The notes beneath the pieces were generated by a model. It was not told the DNA's origin and ran no database searches. It saw nothing but the letters and a program-made list of their open reading frames with translations. From contig CANJPN010000181.1 of assembly GCA_947475855.1 (NCBI GenBank), forward strand, positions 1 to 10,454: a DNA stretch of 10,454 bases, given 5' to 3'. Below are positions 1 to 7,038 of the stretch, one piece after another; the stretch's first letter is position 1, and each line of letters starts with the position of its first letter. The translations under genes were made by a program, and so were the position numbers. Source of the DNA: Bradyrhizobiaceae bacterium. GTDB lineage: Bacteria > Pseudomonadota > Alphaproteobacteria > Rhizobiales > Hyphomicrobiaceae.

Positions 1-1227
1 ATGACAATTGTTCTGGACAACACGCCGCGCAGTGCAGCTCCCGCGGCGGACGCCGCTGCGCTGCCGGCCATCGCCCGCCCAACGATCGCCGGCATGGATC
101 GCACTGCGCTGGCGGCTGCGCTCGACAAAATCGGCGTGCCGGCCAAGCAGACGCGAATGCGCGTCAATCAGCTCTATAGCTGGCTCTACGTCCGCGGCGT
201 CTCCACCTTCGCTGCTATGACCGACGTGTCGAAGGAGCTTCGTGCCAAGCTGGAGGCGAGCTTTACCCTTGATCGTCCGGAAATCGTCACCGAGCAGGTC
301 TCGACTGATGGCACGCGCAAGTGGCTTCTTCGCCTGCCGCGTCTCGGACATGAAGTCCGCGCCCCCGAGATCGAGACCGTCTATATCCCTGAGATGGACC
401 GCGGGACGCTGTGCATTTCCTCGCAGGTCGGCTGCACGCTGAACTGCTCCTTCTGCCACACCGGCACTCAGAAGCTGGTTCGCAACCTCGAAGCTCACGA
501 GATCGTCGGGCAGATCCTGCTGGCGCGCGATCGCATCGGCGATTGGCCGGGCGCCACGCCGCCGGGTGACGGCAGACTTCTGCCGGTTGCCGATCGCAAG
601 ATTACGAATATCGTCCTGATGGGCATGGGCGAGCCGCTGTATAACTTCGACAATGTTCGCCGCGCCATGGAAGTCGCGTCGGATGGCGAAGGCTTGTCGC
701 TTTCGCGACGTCGCATCACGCTGTCGACGTCCGGTATCGTGCCCGAGATCCCACGCTGGGGCGACGAGGCCGGCACAATGCTCGCGATCTCACTGCACGC
801 GACCAACGACGGGCTGCGCGACAAGCTGGTGCCCATCAACAAGAAGTATCCGATTGCCCAGCTTTTGCAGGCCTGTCGCGACTATCCAGGCGTCTCCAAC
901 GCGCGCCGCATCACATTCGAATATGTGATGCTGAAAGGCGTCAATGACAGCGCCGCCGATGCCCGCGCGCTCGTCAAACTGCTGTCAGGTATACCTGCGA
1001 AGATCAACCTGATCCCGTTCAATCCTTGGCCGGGAACGGACTACGAGTGCTCGGACTGGGGCCAGATCGAGCGCTTTGCCGAAATAATCAACAACGCAGG
1101 CTATGCGAGCCCGGTGCGGACGCCGCGCGGTCGCGATATCCTGGCAGCCTGCGGGCAGCTTCGCTCCGATAGCATCAAGCTCAGGGCCAGCGAGCGCGCC
1201 GCCGGCGAGCCTGAACCGGGGGTCTAG
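1..1227 (+). CDS. rlmN: Dual-specificity 23S rRNA A2503 / tRNA A37 C2-methyltransferase RlmN
   Basis: A radical-SAM methyltransferase of 408 residues. The family adds a methyl group to C2 of A2503 in 23S rRNA and of A37 in some tRNAs, in the cytoplasm. The radical-SAM cluster motif CxxxCxxC is Cys145, Cys149 and Cys152, in the context GCTLNCSFCHTG. Seven residues before it lies Cys138 (GTLCISSQ), and near the C-terminus Cys384 (DILAACGQL); these match the two extra cysteines RlmN uses for the protein-linked methyl intermediate. Other family blocks are MGMGEPLYN, SLHATND and INLIPFNPWPG. The N-terminus has about 30 low-complexity Ala/Pro residues before the helical recognition domain, a common alphaproteobacterial extension. 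The start coincides with base 1, so the ribosome binding site and promoter cannot be seen and a start further upstream is not excluded. All catalytic residues are present, so it should be functional. Confidence 0.97.
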   Translation: MTIVLDNTPRSAAPAADAAALPAIARPTIAGMDRTALAAALDKIGVPAKQTRMRVNQLYSWLYVRGVSTFAAMTDVSKELRAKLEASFTLDRPEIVTEQVSTDGTRKWLLRLPRLGHEVRAPEIETVYIPEMDRGTLCISSQVGCTLNCSFCHTGTQKLVRNLEAHEIVGQILLARDRIGDWPGATPPGDGRLLPVADRKITNIVLMGMGEPLYNFDNVRRAMEVASDGEGLSLSRRRITLSTSGIVPEIPRWGDEAGTMLAISLHATNDGLRDKLVPINKKYPIAQLLQACRDYPGVSNARRITFEYVMLKGVNDSAADARALVKLLSGIPAKINLIPFNPWPGTDYECSDWGQIERFAEIINNAGYASPVRTPRGRDILAACGQLRSDSIKLRASERAAGEPEPGV

Positions 1228-1309
1228 CTCGAGTTCGGTGACCTTGGCTGCAAAAGGCGGAGTAGCGTCCCGCGTTCATGGGCACAGCGCACTTTGCGAG
1301 GATTCGATC

Positions 1310-1753
1310 ATGTTCTTCTCGACCATTGGCCGCCTCGTCTGGGTGCCGCTTGCTTTCGTGATCTCGGCCGCCGGGACTGTTTTTTTTCTCGTCTTCATCG
1401 CCAAAGAGCGGGTTGTCGAAGCCATGGCCGGGCGCGGGCCGGATTCCGCTTCGCTCGGTGCGATCTTCGACCTGCTCCGTCAGGGGCAAGTCCTGATGTC
1501 TGGTTTGACGATTGTTCCGGCAGTCCTCGTCGTCGTTTTGGGTGAGGTCGCCCGCATCCGATCGTCGCTCTACTACATTGTAGGGGGTGGCCTGGCGTTC
1601 GCGGCCGTCCCACTTCTGGCCCGTTACGGACAGGCGATGCCGGGCGCCTCGATCTCGTCGATAGTTCCCCCGACGCTTGTCTGGCAAGTCTTTGCTACCG
1701 CAGGATTTCTTGGCGGATGGGTCTATTGGTTCCTAGCGGGTAGGAACGCCTGA
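1310..1753 (+). CDS. Small four-helix membrane protein, unnamed family (paralogue 1)
   Basis: A 147-residue integral membrane protein with no function I can name. Hydrophobic segments lie at about residues 9-31, 61-81, 85-104 and 124-143, which suggests four membrane helices. The ATG at 1310 is chosen because GAGG (1298-1301) sits 8 bases before it and the first helix then begins almost at once; the frame is open further upstream into rlmN, but that stretch is charged and unlike a membrane protein. It lies 82 bp after rlmN on the same strand and may be co-transcribed. Two blocks are shared with the next gene: GExxxIRSxxYYxxxG (residues 78-93) and a C-terminal GGWVYWxxxGRNA (135-147). The pair therefore descends from a tandem duplication. 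I recall similar proteins next to rlmN in Bradyrhizobium-like genomes, but that is memory and not a search result. Confidence 0.8.
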   Translation: MFFSTIGRLVWVPLAFVISAAGTVFFLVFIAKERVVEAMAGRGPDSASLGAIFDLLRQGQVLMSGLTIVPAVLVVVLGEVARIRSSLYYIVGGGLAFAAVPLLARYGQAMPGASISSIVPPTLVWQVFATAGFLGGWVYWFLAGRNA

Positions 1754-1832
1754 TACCCCCCGTGAGCACACGGCTTGGCCAATCCTGCCCGCGGCCTCTG
1801 ACAACGGGGTTAAGGAAGTGTTGTGACCGCCA

Positions 1833-1861
1833 TTGAGCCCCTTGCGATCCCGGGCTAGGTT
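1833..1861 (+). promoter_or_regulatory. Candidate sigma70-type promoter for the second small membrane gene
   Basis: TTGAGC (1833-1838) and TAGGTT (1856-1861) are separated by exactly 17 bp and lie about 45 bp before the start codon at 1904. Each box matches its consensus only partly, so the spacing is the main argument. If used, it would let the second paralogue be expressed independently of rlmN. Confidence 0.3.
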
Positions 1862-1903
1862 CAGAAAACGGGATTGAGAGTTTTGGGTCGTGGAGGAAAT
1901 GGT

Positions 1904-2368
1904 ATGATTACGTCGGTGTTGCGCGTCCTCATTGGTTTCGCGTTGGCTTGCATCGCAGGTGCGTTGATCCAGCTCGGTTTTGCTACGCCGAACGATGTCT
2001 TGACCGACGATCCGGACCGCCTGTCATGGAGCGTTGAGCAGGTTCTGTTGGCTGCCACGCACAGCGCCGTCTTTTCAGCGCCGTTCGCGCTCGTAGCAGC
2101 CGCCATTGGTGAGTGGCAAAGCATCCGCAGCTGGGTCTATTACGCCCTCGCAGGCATTGCGATCGCGATCGCCGGCTTCATCGCGCTCTATTCTGGTGAG
2201 ACCAACGGCCCTAACTCGATCGTCAACCAGTACGCGACCATCGCTTACCTATGCTCAGGCCTTGCCGGTGGTTGGGTCTACTGGCTCATCTCTGGGCGCA
2301 ATGCAGGCGATGCCGTCGTGGCCGAGACGCACGCGCATAGCCAACCGGGCAACGCGCGCCGCGCCTGA
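1904..2368 (+). CDS. Small four-helix membrane protein, unnamed family (paralogue 2)
   Basis: A 154-residue membrane protein, paralogous to the preceding gene. Predicted helices lie at about residues 5-27, 47-68, 77-97 and 109-130, followed by a short hydrophilic tail containing His residues (ETHAHSQ). The shared blocks are GEWQSIRSWVYYALAG (69-84) and GGWVYWLISGRNAG (122-135), with nearly the same spacing as in paralogue 1. The ATG at 1904 has a strong ribosome binding site, GGAGG at 1892-1896, 7 bases upstream. An in-frame TTG ten codons earlier is less likely, because it would place the ribosome binding site inside the gene. It follows paralogue 1 after a 150 bp gap, is probably transcribed from its own promoter or with rlmN, and ends before a strong terminator. 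The function is unknown. Confidence 0.85.
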   Translation: MITSVLRVLIGFALACIAGALIQLGFATPNDVLTDDPDRLSWSVEQVLLAATHSAVFSAPFALVAAAIGEWQSIRSWVYYALAGIAIAIAGFIALYSGETNGPNSIVNQYATIAYLCSGLAGGWVYWLISGRNAGDAVVAETHAHSQPGNARRA

Positions 2369-2443
2369 GCGTATCTAGGCAATTTCTGCTCTGCGAGGCC
2401 GCGAACGCAACACTGCGCAAGTGCGCCGCACGAAGAATTAAGG

Positions 2444-2470
2444 GGGTCCGGCAGCAATGCCGGACCCTTT
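2444..2470 (+). terminator. Rho-independent terminator after the rlmN / small membrane gene block
   Basis: A perfect 10-bp stem, GGGTCCGGCA (2444-2453) with TGCCGGACCC (2458-2467), is closed by a GCAA tetraloop (GNRA class) and followed by TTTCTT. It lies 75 bp after the stop of the second small membrane protein and 83 bp before the FAH gene. It thus ends the upstream transcript and insulates the catabolic genes. The run of T is short, but the stem is very stable. Confidence 0.85.
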
Positions 2471-2484
2471 CTTGCGCGGCGGCG

Positions 2485-2512
2485 TTGCAATCTTGCACTT
2501 GGGGCTTACGAT
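2485..2512 (+). promoter_or_regulatory. Candidate promoter for the FAH-VOC-MBL genes
   Basis: TTGCAA (2485-2490) and TACGAT (2507-2512) with a 16-bp spacer lie directly after the terminator and about 40 bp before the FAH start codon. Each box matches four of six consensus bases. A promoter is expected somewhere in 2471-2552 because the upstream transcript is terminated. The exact boxes are uncertain, and I see no clear operator. Confidence 0.3.
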
Positions 2513-2552
2513 CGGCTCCGCAAACGCATCCATTGCCTGAAAGGACCGCAGT

Positions 2553-3566
2553 ATGAAGCTCGCATCGCTCAAGGGTGGCCGGGACGGACAGCTCGTCGTC
2601 GTCTCGAAGGATCTGACCCGCTGCGTATCTGCCGCGCCAGTTGCCGCGACGATGCAGGCCGCGTTCGATGATTGGAGTCGCGTCGAGCCGCAGTTGCGCG
2701 CCCTTGCAGAGACGCTCGAACACGGCACGACTGCAGACGAGCGGTTCCGCGAGCGCGAGGCTGCGAGCCCCTTGCCGCGCGCCTATCAGTGGGTTGATGG
2801 ATCTGCCTACCTAAATCATGTCGAACTGGTGCGGCAGGCCCGCGGCGCCGAAGTGCCGAAATCGTTTTTCGTCGACCCCCTGATGTACCAGGGCGGCTCC
2901 GATGTGATGATCGCCCCTCGCGATCCGGTCGTGCTGGCAGACGAGGCATGGGGCATCGACTGCGAAGGAGAGGTCGCAGTGATCGTCGACGACGTGCCGA
3001 TGGGTATCGACGCGAAATCAGCCCGCAGTCACATCAAATTGGTGATGCTGGTGAATGACATCTCGCTGCGCAATCTCGTGCCCCCGGAGCTGGCCAAAGG
3101 CTTCGGCTTCCTGCATTCCAAACCGCCGACCGCATTCTCGCCCGTCGCTGTCACGCCGGACGAACTGGGCGACGCCTGGAAAGACGCCAAGCTCCACCTT
3201 CCGATGCTGTTGTCGATCAATGGCAAGCCTTTTGGCTGCCCGAACGCCGGCAACGACATGACATTCGATTTCGGACAGCTCGTCGCCCATGCGGCCATGA
3301 CGCGGCCCCTTTCCGCCGGCACGATTGTCGGATCGGGTACCGTGTCTAACAAGGGTCCCGGTGGCACGCCCGGCCGACCGGTATCGCAAGGCGGCCTCGG
3401 GTACAGTTGCATTGCCGAGGTCCGCACGGTGGAGCATATCCTCGAAGGTGCGCCTAAAACGCCGTTCCTGAAATTCGGCGATGTGGTTCGCATCGAGATG
3501 AAGGGCACGAACGGACACTCGATTTTCGGCGCAATCGAGAATACCGTTCAGAAATATGCACCGTGA
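2553..3566 (+). CDS. Fumarylacetoacetate hydrolase (FAH) family protein
   Basis: A 337-residue cytosolic enzyme of the FAH superfamily, metal-dependent hydrolases that cleave a C-C bond in 1,3-diketo acids such as fumarylacetoacetate, fumarylpyruvate or acylpyruvates. The family core is recognisable: IDCEGEVAVIVDD carries Glu138 and Glu140, LVNDISLRN carries Asp169 (together the expected metal ligands), then KGFGFLHSKPP, NDMTFDFGQLVAHAA and GTIVGSGTVSNKG near residues 257-268, and the terminal block FGDVVRIEM. The N-terminal 70 residues (KLASLKGGRDGQLVVVS) are typical of the roughly 330-residue bacterial FAH type that I recall near homogentisate dioxygenase genes. A Gly/Pro-rich insert follows SNK (about 268-281). 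AAGGA at 2541-2545, 7 bases before the ATG, fixes the start. It is probably the first gene of a unit with the VOC and MBL genes. Family assignment is firm; the substrate is inferred and unknown. Confidence 0.93.
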   Translation: MKLASLKGGRDGQLVVVSKDLTRCVSAAPVAATMQAAFDDWSRVEPQLRALAETLEHGTTADERFREREAASPLPRAYQWVDGSAYLNHVELVRQARGAEVPKSFFVDPLMYQGGSDVMIAPRDPVVLADEAWGIDCEGEVAVIVDDVPMGIDAKSARSHIKLVMLVNDISLRNLVPPELAKGFGFLHSKPPTAFSPVAVTPDELGDAWKDAKLHLPMLLSINGKPFGCPNAGNDMTFDFGQLVAHAAMTRPLSAGTIVGSGTVSNKGPGGTPGRPVSQGGLGYSCIAEVRTVEHILEGAPKTPFLKFGDVVRIEMKGTNGHSIFGAIENTVQKYAP

Positions 3567-3635
3567 TGCAGGCATACCGTCAGCGATGCCAATTTGCCTG
3601 ACCACCCACAACATCGAAAGCAGGGGCTTGGAGCC

Positions 3636-4034
3636 ATGACTTTCGCACGTACCAATTTCGTCGCGCTCGATCACGTCCAGGTCGCGATGCCTCCCGGTGA
3701 GGAAGACAAGGCCCGCGCGTTCTATGTCGACGTTCTCGGCATGATCGAGCTGGCGAAACCAGCCGCGCTTGCCGGCCGGGGCGGCGCATGGTTCGCGGGC
3801 GGCGACGGAGCTGCCGTTCAGATCCATTGCGGGGTCGAGCAGGATTTTCGCCCTGCCCGCAAGGCGCATCCTTCCGTCCTCGTCATCGGCATCGACGAGC
3901 TTGCCGAGCGCATCGAAGAGAGCGGCGGAGCGGTCGAATGGTCCGACGACCTCGAAGGTCTGCGCCGCTTCTTCTGCAATGACCCCTTCGGCAACCGCCT
4001 CGAATTCATCGGCTCCATCGAGGACGACATGTAG
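3636..4034 (+). CDS. VOC (glyoxalase/bleomycin resistance/dioxygenase fold) family protein
   Basis: A 132-residue single-unit VOC protein with two beta-alpha-beta-beta-beta modules. Diagnostic features are the opening strand with LDHVQVAMP (His13), the helix EEDKARAFYVDVLGM, the turn VQIHCGVE (His64), VIGIDELAERIEESGG, and the closing NDPFGNRLEFIG with Glu123. His13, His64 and Glu123 are at the usual metal-ligand positions, so a metal-binding lyase, isomerase or dioxygenase-like role is possible. The family is too functionally diverse to name a reaction. The ATG at 3636 is preferred over an in-frame TTG at 3594, because the fold starts right after it and AGGGG (3622-3626) lies 9 bases upstream. 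It follows the FAH gene by 69 bp on the same strand and is likely co-transcribed; a role on a pathway intermediate is inference. Confidence 0.88.
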   Translation: MTFARTNFVALDHVQVAMPPGEEDKARAFYVDVLGMIELAKPAALAGRGGAWFAGGDGAAVQIHCGVEQDFRPARKAHPSVLVIGIDELAERIEESGGAVEWSDDLEGLRRFFCNDPFGNRLEFIGSIEDDM

Positions 4035-4047
4035 ACCGGGATAAAAC

Positions 4048-4074
4048 CTCACGTTTGCGGAAAGGCGGCGTGAG
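4048..4074 (+). repeat. Short inverted repeat downstream of the VOC gene
   Basis: CTCACG (4048-4053) pairs with CGTGAG (4069-4074) across a 15-base loop, extendable by two G-T wobble pairs. It begins 13 bp after the VOC stop codon. No T-run follows, so it is not a convincing intrinsic terminator. It could be an mRNA 3'-end stabiliser or chance. Confidence 0.3.
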
Positions 4075-4102
4075 TGAGCTGAAACCGTGAAATTTGTCAT
4101 AC

Positions 4103-4136
4103 GCCGGGCAGAGCATCATGCCGGGCAGAGCATCAT
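4103..4136 (+). repeat. Exact 17-bp tandem duplication upstream of the MBL-fold gene
   Basis: The unit GCCGGGCAGAGCATCAT occurs twice head to tail (4103-4119 and 4120-4136) with no mismatch, in the 176-bp gap between the VOC and MBL genes. It ends 74 bp before the MBL start. The gap also holds TAGAAT (4181-4186), which could be a -10 box, but no good -35 box sits 16-18 bp before it. A recent slippage duplication or a repeated binding site are both possible. Confidence 0.9.
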
Positions 4137-4210
4137 AAGGCCTGATGACTTTGCCTTCGCCGATCCAGGTGGGCTTCGGCTAGAATACTCAGCCTGCAAC
4201 GGAGACCGCC

Positions 4211-5161
4211 ATGGCCGATTTCGCCTCGACTGCCGACACTGCGGACAAGAAGGTCTCGTTCTCCGAGATCGGCCCGGGTCTCTATGCCTATACGGCGGAG
4301 GGCGATCCCAACACCGGTGTCATCGTCGGCGACGACAGCGTCATGGTGATCGACGCGCAGGCGACGCCGCTGCTGGCGAACGACGTCATCGCTCACATTC
4401 GCAAAGTCACCGACAAGCCGATCAAGCATGTCTTGCTAACGCATTATCATGCTGTCCGGGTGTTCGGAGCGTCGGCCTTCCAAGCCTCTGAGGTGATCGC
4501 CAGCGAAGCGACGCGGAGCATGATCGTGGAGCGCGGCGAAGAGGACAAAGCCTCCGAGATCGGCCGCTTCCCGCGCCTGTTCCGTGGCGAAGAGTCGATC
4601 CCCCCGGGTCTGACCTGGCCGACGTTGACGTTCGCCCGCTCGATGACGTTGTGGCTGGGCAAGCGCCGGGTCGAGATCATCCATGCCGGCCGCGCGCACA
4701 CGGCCGGCGACACGATCGCCTGGGTACCGGATGCCGGTGTCATGTTCTCCGGCGATATCGTCGAATACCATTCCGCCTGCTATTGCGGCGACAGCCACCT
4801 CGCCGACTGGCCGCGCACGCTCGATCGTATCGGCGGCTTCCGTCCCAAGGCGCTCGTGCCCGGGCGTGGCGATGCGCTGGTGGGCGCTGAAAAGGTCCGC
4901 GCCGGCATCGATGGCACCCGCGATTTCGTCGAAACGCTTTACGGCGCCGCCGTCGAGTCAGTTGCCAAGGGCCGCACGCTCAAGGAGACGATGGCCGCTT
5001 CCCGCGCTGTGATGGATCCAAAATTTTCCACTTGGGCCATTTACGAGCACTGCTTGCCCTTCAACGTCTCGCGCGCCTTCGACGAAGCCTCCGGCATCGA
5101 TCACCCGCGTATTTGGACTGCCGAGCGCGACCGACAGATGTGGGCGGCACTCCAAGAGTAG
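4211..5161 (+). CDS. MBL-fold metallo-hydrolase with degenerate second metal site
   Basis: A 316-residue protein of the metallo-beta-lactamase superfamily. The fold is clear: NTGVIVGDDSVMVIDAQ strands, LLTHYHAVR at the first metal motif, GRAHTAGDTIAW (His163), and MFSGDIVE (Asp182). The usual HxHxDH motif reads His78-Tyr-His80-Ala-Val82-Arg83, so the Asp and second-site His are missing, and the usual C-terminal PGHG is PGRG (Arg219). His78, His80 and His163 of the first zinc site remain. The C-terminal helical part ends with IWTAERDRQMWAAL. I recall a proteobacterial subfamily with the same THYHAVR motif, so this is probably a conserved variant and not a decayed gene. GGAG (4201-4204), 6 bases before the ATG, supports the start. 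It is the last gene of the FAH-VOC-MBL run; hydrolysis of an ester, thioester or lactone intermediate is only a guess. Confidence 0.9.
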   Translation: MADFASTADTADKKVSFSEIGPGLYAYTAEGDPNTGVIVGDDSVMVIDAQATPLLANDVIAHIRKVTDKPIKHVLLTHYHAVRVFGASAFQASEVIASEATRSMIVERGEEDKASEIGRFPRLFRGEESIPPGLTWPTLTFARSMTLWLGKRRVEIIHAGRAHTAGDTIAWVPDAGVMFSGDIVEYHSACYCGDSHLADWPRTLDRIGGFRPKALVPGRGDALVGAEKVRAGIDGTRDFVETLYGAAVESVAKGRTLKETMAASRAVMDPKFSTWAIYEHCLPFNVSRAFDEASGIDHPRIWTAERDRQMWAALQE

Positions 5162-5188
5162 TAATGTCCTGGCGCTGGGCGCGCTCGT

Positions 5189-6163
5189 TCAGTTCGCCTT
5201 CATGCCGGAGAATTTGATGACTCGCGCCCATTTCTCCGTATCCGCGACGAGGAACTGACCGAATTCGGCCGGCGTGATCGGGAATGTACCCGCGCCGATA
5301 TCCGCAAATCGCTTCTGGATCGTTGCGTCTGCGAGGGCGGCATTGATCTCTCGATTGAGCTTCTGCACCACGTCGTCGGGGATGCCCTTCGGCCCGAGCA
5401 GGCCGCTCCACGAACTTGCCTCGTAGCCCGGCACCGAATCCGCCATCACGGGGACATCCGGCAGTGAAGGTGATCGCGTAGCGGTGCTGACTGCGAGGGG
5501 CCGCAGTGTACCCGCCTTCAGGTACTCGATCGACGACGTCAACGTCGTGAACGCAACCTGCACATGCCCGCCCAAGAGATCCGTCAGTGCCGGCGCTTCA
5601 CCGCGATAGGGCACATGATTGAGCTTCGTCCCGCTCATCATCTGAAACAACTCGCCCGCCACATGGCCCGTAGCTCCAAGACCACCGGACCCCATCACGA
5701 TCTTGCCGGGTGCAGCCTTGGCCAGTGCGATGAACTCGGCAACCGTCTTGGCTTGCACCGAAGGATGAACTTGCATCACGACAAGCGACCGCATCACGCC
5801 CGCGATCGGCGTACTGTCCGTCGTGAACGTGAACGGCAGCTTCTCGTAGAATGTCTGGTTTATCGTGTTGACCGAGTTGGCCACGAACAGGGTGTAGCCG
5901 TCAGGCGCGGACCGCAGCGCGTATTCCGTCCCCGTGTTGTTCGCGCCGCCTGGCCGGTTCTCGACCACGAATGACTGGCCGAGACGATCTTGAAGCCACT
6001 GCGCAGCGATGCGAGCAGCGATGTCGGTCGAGCCACCCGCGGCCGTCGCAACAATGACCTTAACCGAGCGCGTTGGGTAAGATTGCGCAATGACCACGCC
6101 ACCTGACGCGAGGATGAGCGAAACGGCGAGCGTTATGAAGCTGACGATGCGGCGACCATGCAT
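5189..6163 (-). CDS. Bug/TctC-type extracytoplasmic solute-binding protein
   Basis: A 324-residue periplasmic binding protein of the Bug family, linked to tripartite tricarboxylate transporters and known to bind carboxylates and related aromatic or amino-acid ligands. An N-terminal signal peptide covers about residues 1-26 (Arg-Arg, hydrophobic core, cleavage near VVIA/QSYP). Family blocks follow: YPTRSVKVIV, AAGGSTDIAARI, VVENRPGGANNTGTE with APDGYTL (about 66-92), HVPYRGEAPALTDLLGGHVQ, and the terminal segment with WARVI. The start at 6163 is preceded on its strand by GGAG (CTCC at 6174-6177) 10 bases upstream. It lies 77 bp after the alpha/beta hydrolase on the minus strand and is probably co-transcribed with it. 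No TctA or TctB membrane subunit is nearby, which is common for orphan Bug proteins; these often share a permease or act in sensing. Confidence 0.94.
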   Translation of the reverse strand: MHGRRIVSFITLAVSLILASGGVVIAQSYPTRSVKVIVATAAGGSTDIAARIAAQWLQDRLGQSFVVENRPGGANNTGTEYALRSAPDGYTLFVANSVNTINQTFYEKLPFTFTTDSTPIAGVMRSLVVMQVHPSVQAKTVAEFIALAKAAPGKIVMGSGGLGATGHVAGELFQMMSGTKLNHVPYRGEAPALTDLLGGHVQVAFTTLTSSIEYLKAGTLRPLAVSTATRSPSLPDVPVMADSVPGYEASSWSGLLGPKGIPDDVVQKLNREINAALADATIQKRFADIGAGTFPITPAEFGQFLVADTEKWARVIKFSGMKAN

Positions 6164-6240
6164 GACGTTCGATCTCCGGTGATGAGAGGCATCCGGCCAG
6201 AAAGTTACTCGAGCGTTTCCTAAGTCAGTTTTTTTGGGGA

Positions 6241-7038
6241 CTACGGGCGTGCGTCTGGGAACAGTCGATGCTTCCTAAGGAAGTCGATCATCAGGCTGTT
6301 GAACAGCCAAGGCTGCTCGATCTGGCAGGCATGCCCAGCCCCGTGCAGGATCTTCAATTCGCAGCCGGGAATGCGCGCTTGCAGAGCGAACGACGACGGG
6401 TGCGTCCCGTCCTCGCTGCCCGTGAGAATGATCGCCGGACACGAAATACTGGAATGATGGTCGGGTGCTTCGGGCGCCTGATAAGCCTCGAATTGCCGTA
6501 TGATCGTGCCGAGGTCGCCCGTCGAATTTCGCTCAGCGAACATGTCTGCGAAGAACTTCGCCATCGGCGTCGCACGGAATGCAGGGCTGAAGTCTTCGAA
6601 CGTGTAGTCCCAACGGTAGTCGATGCCGCGTTCCTTGTAGGCCTTTATCCGTCGTGGAATGAACGCCTTTTCCGGATTGTAACCTGTGCCCGACAGCACC
6701 ATCGCACGGGTTCGCTCAGGCCTGAGATGATACATATGCGGCACCAGCGCCGAGCCGATAGAGCAGCCCACGAGGATGGCACTTTCACCTGGCAGCGCCG
6801 CATCGACGGCTTCCCAGCACGCCTGCGCGACATCCTGCATTTTCAGGCCTTCGACTGCGCTCGGCGAGCGCCCGTATCCAGGCAGGTCGATCGCGATGCA
6901 GCGAAACCAGGTCGACATCTGCGCTGTCTGGAACATCCAGCAGGATTGATCCATCGGGTTTGGATGCACAAAAGCCATCACCGGTCCGGCGCGGCCCGCC
7001 CGTTCGTAATAGAGTGGCCCAGTAACGTGATCTGCCAT
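6241..7038 (-). CDS. Alpha/beta hydrolase (lactonase/esterase-like)
   Basis: A 265-residue alpha/beta-hydrolase-fold protein. The likely triad is visible: nucleophile Ser93 in VGCSIGSA, acid Asp210 in LTGSEDGTHP, and His236 in HGAGHACQIEQP. The oxyanion region is VHPNPMDQS and the strand-loop IDLPGYGRSP follows it. The overall plan resembles 3-oxoadipate enol-lactonase-like and carboxylesterase-like members used in aromatic catabolism, but sequence alone does not fix the substrate. The start at 7038 is chosen over a further 70 upstream in-frame codons, because AAGGGG (CCCCTT at 7046-7051) lies 7 bases before it and the fold begins right after it. There is no signal peptide, so it is cytosolic. 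It is the first gene of the minus-strand pair with the Bug protein, and diverges from the SGNH gene. Confidence 0.92.
   Translation of the reverse strand: MADHVTGPLYYERAGRAGPVMAFVHPNPMDQSCWMFQTAQMSTWFRCIAIDLPGYGRSPSAVEGLKMQDVAQACWEAVDAALPGESAILVGCSIGSALVPHMYHLRPERTRAMVLSGTGYNPEKAFIPRRIKAYKERGIDYRWDYTFEDFSPAFRATPMAKFFADMFAERNSTGDLGTIIRQFEAYQAPEAPDHHSSISCPAIILTGSEDGTHPSSFALQARIPGCELKILHGAGHACQIEQPWLFNSLMIDFLRKHRLFPDARP

Noticed and set aside
1754..1800. Possible terminator after the first small membrane gene (CCGTG...CACGG)
   Set aside because: Only a 5-bp stem with no following T-run.
3018..4100. Long open frame of 360 codons on the minus strand opposite the FAH and VOC genes
   Set aside because: It lies antisense to two well-supported genes, its translation has no recognisable domain, and long antisense frames are expected at this GC content.
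4103..4136. Start of a CRISPR array
   Set aside because: There are only two adjacent copies with no spacer between them, and no cas genes in the window.
4087..4491. Open frame of 134 codons overlapping the 17-bp repeat and the start of the MBL gene
   Set aside because: It is out of frame with the well-supported MBL gene and its translation is Arg/His-rich shadow sequence.
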